Shown here: piece after piece, positions 20,826 to 26,001 of the stretch
Numbering within the stretch: position 1 is the first letter of the stretch
Layout: the number at the start of each line of letters is the position of its first letter
DNA from: Lachnospiraceae bacterium
Lineage (GTDB): Bacteria > Bacillota > Clostridia > Lachnospirales > Lachnospiraceae
Length of the DNA stretch: 26,001 nt
Direction of reading: 5' to 3'
Assembly: GCA_004552595.1 (NCBI GenBank)
Contig: SFNX01000015.1
Location: 1 to 26,001 of the forward strand
Program-made: the position numbers and the translations under genes
Notes under the pieces: generated by a model
Database searches by the model: none
Seen by the model: the letters and a program-made list of their open reading frames with translations, nothing else
What the model was told of the DNA's origin: nothing

Positions 20826-21695
20826 ATGAGTTTAATAGTAAATCATGTAAATTACATATATGGTGAGAAAACGGCAATGGAAGTGCGTGCACTTTCTGAC
20901 GTTTCGTTTAAGATTGAGGATGGTGAATTTATTGGCGTCATCGGACATACCGGATGTGGAAAATCGACGCTTATGCAGCTTCTTAACGGGATTTTGAAGC
21001 CAAGCTCGGGCGAGATTTATTACAACGGTCAGGATATTTCTGATGAGGACTTTGACAAGAAGCTGTTAAGGAGTAAGGTAGGACTTGTGTTCCAGTACCC
21101 TGAGCATCAGCTTTTTGAGGTTGATGTGTTTACGGATGTGTGCTTTGGACCGAAAAATATGGGGCTTGATGATAACGAAATTCAGCTTCGTGCCTATGAT
21201 GCGCTTAAGGCAGTAGGACTTAGGGATGAGTGTTTTTATGTATCGCCGTTTGATTTGTCGGGCGGAGAGAAGAGAAGGGTTGCCATTGCGGGAGTTCTTG
21301 CGATGAAGCCGGATATTCTTATTCTTGATGAGCCGACTGCAGGACTTGATCCAAAGGGCAGGGAGGAAATTCTTGGCCTTATTAAGAAGCTTCACGATGA
21401 GAGCAATATTTCGATTGTGCTTGTATCACACAGCATGGAGGACGTTGCGGAATATGCGGACAGAATTATCGTTATAGATGATGGCAGAATCGTCTTTGAT
21501 GATACTCCGCAAAATGTTTTTGAAAATTATGAGATGCTTAACGAGATGGGACTTAGTGTTCCTGCGGCAAAGCGTGTATTATATAAGCTTTTGGAAAAGG
21601 GAATCCCTGTAAGAGCTAAGGCAATTACTGTTGCAGATGCGGTTGATGAGATATATAGAGTATATCAAAACAGCGGTTTAGGAGGGGCAAGATGA
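20826..21695 (+). CDS. ecfA2: ECF transporter ATPase A2
   Basis: The second ATPase of the ECF module, pairing with EcfA1 in a heterodimer. The 289 residues have Walker A GHTGCGKST (40-48), Q90 in FQYPEHQLFE, signature LSGGE (144-148), Walker B DILILDEP (163-170) and switch H202. FQYPEHQLFE is the A2 hallmark. The ribosome site (AGGG at 20817-20820) is weak and close. The last four bases overlap the ecfT start (ATGA), indicating coupled translation. Confidence 0.96.
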   Translation: MSLIVNHVNYIYGEKTAMEVRALSDVSFKIEDGEFIGVIGHTGCGKSTLMQLLNGILKPSSGEIYYNGQDISDEDFDKKLLRSKVGLVFQYPEHQLFEVDVFTDVCFGPKNMGLDDNEIQLRAYDALKAVGLRDECFYVSPFDLSGGEKRRVAIAGVLAMKPDILILDEPTAGLDPKGREEILGLIKKLHDESNISIVLVSHSMEDVAEYADRIIVIDDGRIVFDDTPQNVFENYEMLNEMGLSVPAAKRVLYKLLEKGIPVRAKAITVADAVDEIYRVYQNSGLGGAR

Positions 21696-22498
21696 TAAGA
21701 GAGATCACGATTGGTCAGTATTATCCTGCTGACTCCGTAATTCACAGACTTGACCCGAGAGTAAAGATTGTTGCGACGCTTATTTTTATCATCTCGCTTT
21801 TTATGTTTGACAGCTTCATCGGGTATGCGATAGTTGTTGCGTTTCTTGCAATGTGTATTCTTTTGTCAAAGGTACCTTTTTCATATATGGTAAAAGGACT
21901 TAAGGCAATATTTATGATACTTATGTTAACCGTTGTTATTAACATGCTTATGACACCGGGCGAGCCGATGGTATCATTTTATAAATTAACAATTACAAAA
22001 GAGGGCTTCAGACAGGCTATATTTATGGCTTTGAGACTTATACTCTTAATCATAGGCTCATCGGTTATGACTTTGACTACAACTCCTAACAACTTAACCG
22101 ATGCAATGGAAAGTCTTCTAAAGCCGCTTAAGAGGTTTAAGGCGCCGGTTCATGAAATTGCAATGATGATGTCGATAGCGTTAAGTTTTATCCCGATTCT
22201 TATCGAGGAGACCGACAAAATTATGAAGGCGCAGATGGCAAGAGGCGCGGATTTCGAAAATAAGAACCTGATTAAGAGGGTGAAAAGCTATGTGCCGATT
22301 CTCGTGCCGCTGTTTATATCAGCATTCAGACGTGCAGGCGACCTTGCAATGGCTATGGAGGCGAGGTGCTACCACGGTGGAGACGGCAGGACAAAAATGA
22401 AGTCGCTTAAGTATCAAAGAACCGATTACGTTGCCTATGCAATAAGTGTACTGTATATAGTGGCGGTAGTTGTGGTTTCGAGAGTGTTTAAGGTGTAG
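21692..22498 (+). CDS. ecfT: ECF transporter transmembrane protein T
   Basis: EcfT is the membrane scaffold that links the two ATPases to the substrate-binding S component. The 268 residues show several hydrophobic segments in the first 150 residues, then the two Ala-Arg coupling motifs, MARGAD and MEARCYHGG, that insert into the ATPases. A good AGGAGG lies inside the end of ecfA2. No S component is encoded here, so this module probably serves S components made elsewhere, as in group II ECF systems. truA follows after 36 nt. Confidence 0.95.
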   Translation: MIREITIGQYYPADSVIHRLDPRVKIVATLIFIISLFMFDSFIGYAIVVAFLAMCILLSKVPFSYMVKGLKAIFMILMLTVVINMLMTPGEPMVSFYKLTITKEGFRQAIFMALRLILLIIGSSVMTLTTTPNNLTDAMESLLKPLKRFKAPVHEIAMMMSIALSFIPILIEETDKIMKAQMARGADFENKNLIKRVKSYVPILVPLFISAFRRAGDLAMAMEARCYHGGDGRTKMKSLKYQRTDYVAYAISVLYIVAVVVVSRVFKV

Positions 22499-22534
22499 GG
22501 ATGAGTCCGGTTATGACTTTGGGGTGATTAAGCC

Positions 22535-23371
22535 GTGCGTAGAATTATGTTAACTGTCGCGTATGATGGTACAAATTATTCCGGGTGGCAGATACAGCCG
22601 AATAAAGAAACAATAGAGGGAGTGCTTAATCGTGAGCTCTCCCGTCTTTTAAATGAAGAGATAAAAGTGGTCGGCGCATCGAGGACCGATTCGGGTGTCC
22701 ATGCAGAGGGCGCGGTTTGTGTTTTTGACACAGAATCAAAAATTCCCGGCGACAAGTTCTCCTATGCGATTAACCAGACACTGCCGGAAGATATAAGGAT
22801 AAGGAATTCGAAAGAGGTTGACATAACATTCCATCCGAGAAGGGTTAATTCGAGAAAAACTTACCGTTACAGAATCAGGCACGACGAATTTCCGAATCCG
22901 CTTGATGCAAGATATTCATATCACGTGTATACAAAGCTTGATATTGAGGCGATGAGAAGGGCGTGCGAGTTCATTAAGGGAAAGCATGATTTTAAGTCGT
23001 TTTGTTCGGTGCACACAGATGTTGATACGACGGTAAGGACAGTGTACGATGTGCATATCGATGTAACGCCTGATAAGAAGCTTCTGCAGATGAGCGGGCT
23101 TATGAAAAGTGCCGGAGAGAGCGGCGCTATGAGAAGTGGAGGAGAGAGTGCTGCCGGCAGGATACGTCCGGAGATTATTGATATATATGTGACCGGAAAC
23201 GGCTTTTTATATAATATGGTAAGAATTATTGCCGGAACGCTTATTGAAGTCGGGCAGGGAAAGATAAAGCCTGAAGAGATCCCTGCGATTATTGAAGCGT
23301 GTGACAGAGAAAAAGCAGGGCCGACGGCACCGGCTAAAGGACTGACACTTATCGGATACAGAATGATGTGA
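22535..23371 (+). CDS. truA: tRNA pseudouridine(38-40) synthase TruA (GTG start)
   Basis: TruA isomerises uridines 38-40 of the tRNA anticodon stem. The 278 residues have AYDGTNYSGWQIQ (9-21), the catalytic D52 in GASRTDSGVHAEG, HARR-type substrate contact region (HPRRVNSRKTYRYRI) and the late GNGFLYNMVRIIAGTL. The start is GTG at 22535: GGGGTGA (22521-22527) is 7 nt away, while an ATG at 22547 would be 19 nt away. The protein is longer than usual because of an insertion at about residues 186-212 holding two related nine-residue units. Its codons are richer in G/C than those of the ribosomal genes. The gene commonly follows ecfT in Firmicutes. Confidence 0.95.
   Translation: MRRIMLTVAYDGTNYSGWQIQPNKETIEGVLNRELSRLLNEEIKVVGASRTDSGVHAEGAVCVFDTESKIPGDKFSYAINQTLPEDIRIRNSKEVDITFHPRRVNSRKTYRYRIRHDEFPNPLDARYSYHVYTKLDIEAMRRACEFIKGKHDFKSFCSVHTDVDTTVRTVYDVHIDVTPDKKLLQMSGLMKSAGESGAMRSGGESAAGRIRPEIIDIYVTGNGFLYNMVRIIAGTLIEVGQGKIKPEEIPAIIEACDREKAGPTAPAKGLTLIGYRMM
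23102..23155 (+). repeat. Imperfect 27-nt tandem duplication inside truA
   Basis: Unit 1 (23102-23128) encodes MKSAGESGA and unit 2 (23129-23155) encodes MRSGGESAA. About 20 of 27 bases agree. The duplication is in frame and lies before the conserved FLYNMVR strand, in a region that is normally a short loop. Confidence 0.75.
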
Positions 23372-23412
23372 GATATGAAAAATATTGGATAAAGTGGCAT
23401 TTTATAAGGATT
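23372..23412 (+). other. AT-rich spacer after truA, no clear terminator
   Basis: I see no hairpin with a T-run after the truA stop. The ecf-truA transcript may end at an unseen site or read through into rplM. Confidence 0.4.
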
Positions 23413-23447
23413 TTCGTGTTGACACACACGAATCCGTGTAATATAAT
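23413..23447 (+). promoter_or_regulatory. Consensus sigma-A promoter of rplM-rpsI with overlapping dyads
   Basis: TTGACA (23419-23424), 17 nt, TATAAT (23442-23447): both boxes are perfect consensus with optimal spacing. The predicted start is near 23454. A perfect 7-bp dyad TTCGTGT-TGACAC-ACACGAA (23413-23432) is centred on the -35, and a second, ACACG-AATC-CGTGT (23426-23439), shares its right arm within the spacer. The dyads are operator-like. Confidence 0.88.
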
Positions 23448-23453
23448 AGAACA

Positions 23454-23619
23454 CTGTGACAGGTAATCTGCGCCTATATGAAAGATGGAATTCATATAGC
23501 ACCATAGCCCCGGTGATGCAGATTTCAGTGATATAGCCGATGCGATTTTTCGATAAGGCAAGGAGTGGTTTCGGTGATTTTCCACACCGAAGCGAATAGT
23601 AATTTTTTGGAGGAATGAT
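23454..23619 (+). promoter_or_regulatory. Structured 5' leader of rplM (candidate L13 leader)
   Basis: AATCTGC (23465-23471) pairs with GCAGATT (23518-23524) and encloses two hairpins: CTATATGAA/TTCATATAG (23474-23482/23491-23499) and CACC/GGTG (23500-23503/23512-23515). Together they form a three-way junction. A second hairpin TTCGGTG/CACCGAA (23570-23576/23585-23591) lies just before T6 (23603-23608) and the ribosome site GGAGG. L13 leaders with autoregulatory roles are known in Firmicutes; whether this one belongs to that family needs a covariance search. Confidence 0.6.
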
Positions 23620-24051
23620 ATGAAGACATATATGCCAAATGAGGCTGCCATTGAGAGAAAGTGGTATGTTGTTGACGCGACAGGTCTTACTCTTGGACGT
23701 CTTGCTTCAGAAGTAGCAAAAGTTCTTAGAGGTAAGAATAAGCCAATTTTTACACCACATGCAGATACAGGTGATTACGTAATCGTAGTTAATGCTGAGA
23801 AGATCGTTGTTACAGGTAAGAAGATGAGTGACAAGATCTACTACAGACATTCAGATTATGTAGGTGGAATGAAAGAAGCAACTCTTAAGGAGATGCTTGA
23901 TAAGAAGCCTGAGAAGGTTGTTGAATTAGCAGTTAAGGGTATGCTTCCAAAGGGACCTTTAGGACGTAAGATGTATACTAAGTTATTTGTATACGCAGGA
24001 CCTGAGCACAAGCATGCAGCTCAGAAGCCTGAAGAGCTTAAGTTATCATAG
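23620..24051 (+). CDS. rplM: 50S ribosomal protein L13
   Basis: L13 is an early-assembly 50S protein. The 143 residues start MKTYMPNEAAIERKWYVVDA and contain LGRLASEVAKVLRGKNKP, the HSDYVGGMKEAT region and GMLPKGPLGRKMYTKLFVY, all diagnostic. The ribosome site TTGGAGGAA is strong. It forms a two-gene operon with rpsI, 20 nt downstream, driven by its own consensus promoter. Confidence 0.98.
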   Translation: MKTYMPNEAAIERKWYVVDATGLTLGRLASEVAKVLRGKNKPIFTPHADTGDYVIVVNAEKIVVTGKKMSDKIYYRHSDYVGGMKEATLKEMLDKKPEKVVELAVKGMLPKGPLGRKMYTKLFVYAGPEHKHAAQKPEELKLS

Positions 24052-24071
24052 GTCGTAAGGAGGTAGAAGAA

Positions 24072-24470
24072 ATGGCTAAAGCAGCTGAAAGATATTACGG
24101 AACAGGTAGAAGAAAAAAATCTGTTGCTAGAGTATATGTAATGCCGGGTAAGGGCAAGATTACAATTAACAAGAGAGACATCGACGAGTATTTTGGACTT
24201 GAGACATTAAAGGTTATCGTTCGTCAGCCACTTGTTGCTACACAGACAGAAGGCAAGTACGACATCGTTGTTAATGTTAAGGGCGGTGGATACACAGGAC
24301 AGGCCGGAGCAATCAGACATGGTCTTTCAAGAGCATTACTTAAGGTAGACGAGGAGTTCAGACCTACACTTAAGAAGGAAGGATTCTTAACAAGAGATCC
24401 AAGAATGAAAGAACGTAAGAAATACGGTCTCAAAGCAGCTCGTAGAGCACCACAGTTCTCAAAACGATAA
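24072..24470 (+). CDS. rpsI: 30S ribosomal protein S9
   Basis: S9 is in the 30S head, and its C-terminal arginine reaches the P-site tRNA anticodon loop. The 132 residues have RYYGTGRRKKSVARVYV at the start, GGGYTGQAGAIRHGLSRAL in the middle and end with QFSKR, keeping the terminal arginine that matters for P-site contact. The start follows AAGGAGG. A strong terminator is 15 nt downstream. Confidence 0.98.
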   Translation: MAKAAERYYGTGRRKKSVARVYVMPGKGKITINKRDIDEYFGLETLKVIVRQPLVATQTEGKYDIVVNVKGGGYTGQAGAIRHGLSRALLKVDEEFRPTLKKEGFLTRDPRMKERKKYGLKAARRAPQFSKR

Positions 24471-24485
24471 TAATCAAGAACTCAC

Positions 24486-24523
24486 AAACCCTTGTAAACT
24501 CTGTGTTTGCAAGGGTTTTTCTT
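24486..24523 (+). terminator. Intrinsic terminator after rpsI
   Basis: AAACCCTTGTAAAC (24486-24499) pairs with GTTTGCAAGGGTTT (24505-24518), a 14-bp stem with one T-G pair and a TCTGT loop. It runs directly into TTTTT (24516-24520) followed by CTTT. This is a strong terminator 15 nt after the rpsI stop. Confidence 0.95.
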
Positions 24524-24696
24524 TGCCTAAAAATGGTATTTGTCGTGAATTTGGTGTGAATCATTTTTCATCGAGGATTGTCCTCTGCCAGACGAAAGCC
24601 CATATTGATAACAAGATTTTTTATGAAAAAATAAATGATTATTTACGTAATATGTAGTAAAATGGTTTTCAATGATGTTGTTTAAGGAGAAAATAC
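24524..24696 (+). promoter_or_regulatory. AT-rich upstream region of the GH13 gene
   Basis: About 170 nt without a gene. A small hairpin GAGGA/TCCTC (24573-24577/24581-24585) is visible. A weak -10-like TAAAAT (24658-24663) is present but no good -35 is 17 nt upstream. The ribosome site AAGGAG (24684-24689) is good. No catabolite-response element could be called confidently. Confidence 0.4.
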
Positions 24697-26001
24697 ATGG
24701 CTTGGTATGACGAGGCAGTTTTTTATCATATATATCCGTTAGGAATGACAGGTGCTGAAAAGCAGAATGATTATGGAGAAGTAAAGCATCGTCTTAACAC
24801 GCTTGTTCCGTGGATTGAGCACATTAGAAATATTGGCTGTAATGCGCTCTACATAGGACCGCTCTTTGAGTCGGTAGGACATGGCTACGAGACAACAGAT
24901 TATAAGAAGCTTGATTCAAGACTTGGTACTAATGAGGATCTTGCTAACTTTGTTAAGGAATGCCATAAGCAGGGAATAAGAGTAATATTAGACGGTGTAT
25001 TTAACCATACGGGCCGTGACTTCTTTGCATTTAAGGATATTTTAAAGAATAGAGAAAACTCACAGTATAAAGACTGGTATTGTGATGTGAATTTTTACGG
25101 TAATAATTCGTATAATGACGGATTTTCATATGCGAACTGGGGCGGCTACGACCTCCTTATTAAGCTTAATCAGAGAAATCCTCAGGTTAAGGATTATATA
25201 TGCGATGTAATCAGATTCTGGGTTAAGGAATTTGATATTGACGGAATCCGTCTTGATGCCGCTGATGTTATGGATTTTGATTATATGAAGGCATTGAGAA
25301 ATGTTGCTAATGAGGTCAAGCCTGATTTCTGGCTTATGGGTGAAGTAATCCACGGAGATTACTCAAGATGGGCTAATGAAGGAACTCTTCATTCAGTTAC
25401 TAATTACATGCTCCATAAGGCACTTTACTCAGGTCATAACGATCACAATTATTTCGAGATCGCGCATACAATCAAGTATGTCAACGATATGGTCGGCAAC
25501 AACCTTAAGTTATATATGTTTGTTGATAATCACGATGTTGAGCGTATTTACACAAAGCTTAGCAATAAGGCGCATTTTGAGCCTGTGCACGTGATGCTTT
25601 ACACACTTCCCGGAATTCCGTCGATTTATTACGGTTCGGAGTTTGCAATTGAAGGTCGTAAGGAGAAGTTTTCTGATGATTCACTTCGCCCTGAGCTTCA
25701 TTATGATGATTATAAGGATGCAATCAACACAAACAAAAATACAAGATTAATCGCAACACTCGGAAAGCTCCATCAGAACATTAAGGCGCTTTGCTATGGC
25801 GATTATAAGCAGCTCGAGCTTAGGAATAAGAGCTTCGCTTATGCAAGAATTCTTGATGGAAAAAGTGTTATAATCACAGTTAGTAACGGCGATGAAGAAG
25901 ATACAATGAACGTTGAGACAGCCGTTAATACGTGTGATGGTGCAAATTATGTCGGAGTGCTTTCAGGACGAAAGGCTAGTGTTATCGGCGGAAGAATTCA
26001 G
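24697..26001 (+). CDS. GH13 alpha-amylase family enzyme (3' end outside window)
   Basis: The frame from ATG 24697 stays open to the window end (435 codons), so the gene is truncated only by the window. The protein starts MAWYDEAVFYHIYPLGMTG with no signal peptide, so it is cytoplasmic. All four GH13 conserved regions are present: DGVFNHTG (from D99), GIRLDAAD with nucleophile D187, GEV with acid/base E216, and VDNHDVER with D280. No N-terminal carbohydrate-binding domain precedes the barrel. It probably hydrolyses short alpha-glucans or maltodextrins after uptake; substrate and subfamily cannot be set by eye. A beta-rich C-terminal domain begins near residue 365. It lies after the rpsI terminator and is a separate unit. 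Confidence 0.92.
   Translation, partial: MAWYDEAVFYHIYPLGMTGAEKQNDYGEVKHRLNTLVPWIEHIRNIGCNALYIGPLFESVGHGYETTDYKKLDSRLGTNEDLANFVKECHKQGIRVILDGVFNHTGRDFFAFKDILKNRENSQYKDWYCDVNFYGNNSYNDGFSYANWGGYDLLIKLNQRNPQVKDYICDVIRFWVKEFDIDGIRLDAADVMDFDYMKALRNVANEVKPDFWLMGEVIHGDYSRWANEGTLHSVTNYMLHKALYSGHNDHNYFEIAHTIKYVNDMVGNNLKLYMFVDNHDVERIYTKLSNKAHFEPVHVMLYTLPGIPSIYYGSEFAIEGRKEKFSDDSLRPELHYDDYKDAINTNKNTRLIATLGKLHQNIKALCYGDYKQLELRNKSFAYARILDGKSVIITVSNGDEEDTMNVETAVNTCDGANYVGVLSGRKASVIGGRIQ

Noticed and set aside
22921..23505. Long minus-strand open frame opposite truA (194 codons)
   Set aside because: It is antisense to a conserved gene, has no ribosome site and low-complexity composition; it is a shadow of truA codon use.
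24605..24663. Promoter for the GH13 gene (TTGATA or TAAAAT boxes)
   Set aside because: No pair of -35 and -10 boxes has acceptable sequence and 16-18 nt spacing, so no promoter was called.
25376..25594. Plus-strand 72-codon frame inside the GH13 gene
   Set aside because: It is an out-of-frame shadow of the GH13 coding sequence, which carries all conserved catalytic motifs in its own frame.

Overview
The window is a chromosomal segment of a low-GC Gram-positive bacterium, most likely a Lachnospiraceae-type Clostridium relative. The reasons are the gene order, the zinc-type 61-residue S14, the zinc-type L36, the four-cysteine adenylate kinase lid, the long insertion in L17, the 197-residue single-cysteine S4, and the ECF transporter genes plus truA between rplQ and rplM. 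Every convincing gene is on the + strand. I saw no tRNA, rRNA, mobile element, CRISPR array or sign of recent horizontal transfer.

Layout. Bases 1-3369 carry an accessory block: the end of a membrane protein, xanthine phosphoribosyltransferase (xpt), a zinc-ribbon membrane protein, a family 2 glycosyltransferase and an RlmI-like methyltransferase. At 3468 a good sigma-A promoter opens the ribosomal-protein superoperon, S10 then spc then alpha: rpsJ-rplC-rplD-rplW-rplB-rpsS-rplV-rpsC-rplP-rpmC-rpsQ-rplN-rplX-rplE-rpsN(Z)-rpsH-rplF-rplR-rpsE-rpmD-rplO-secY-adk-map-infA-rpmJ-rpsM-rpsK-rpsD-rpoA-rplQ. It ends at a strong intrinsic terminator (19913-19943). An extended -10 promoter then starts ecfA1-ecfA2-ecfT-truA, the energising half of an ECF vitamin transporter plus tRNA pseudouridine synthase. 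A perfect-consensus promoter (23419-23447) drives rplM-rpsI, which ends in another strong terminator. The last gene, cut by the window end, is a cytoplasmic GH13 alpha-amylase-type enzyme with all catalytic residues.

How it works together. The core block makes about 28 ribosomal proteins, the RNA polymerase alpha subunit, the SecY translocon, IF-1, methionine aminopeptidase and adenylate kinase from few promoters. Most genes are 1-30 nt apart or overlap as TAATG. The longer gaps (before rpsJ, rplF, rpsM, rpsD, rplQ and rplM) all contain RNA able to fold extensively, so they are candidate autoregulatory ribosomal-protein leaders.

The most interesting observations are these: (1) two mutually exclusive folds in the rpsJ leader, one burying the Shine-Dalgarno sequence and followed by seven Ts; (2) a tandem hairpin pair before rplQ with nearly identical 16-nt loops on different stems; (3) competing pairings between rpsH and rplF; (4) an ecfA1 start so close to its promoter that the mRNA should be leaderless. 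All structures were found by eye and none was computed.
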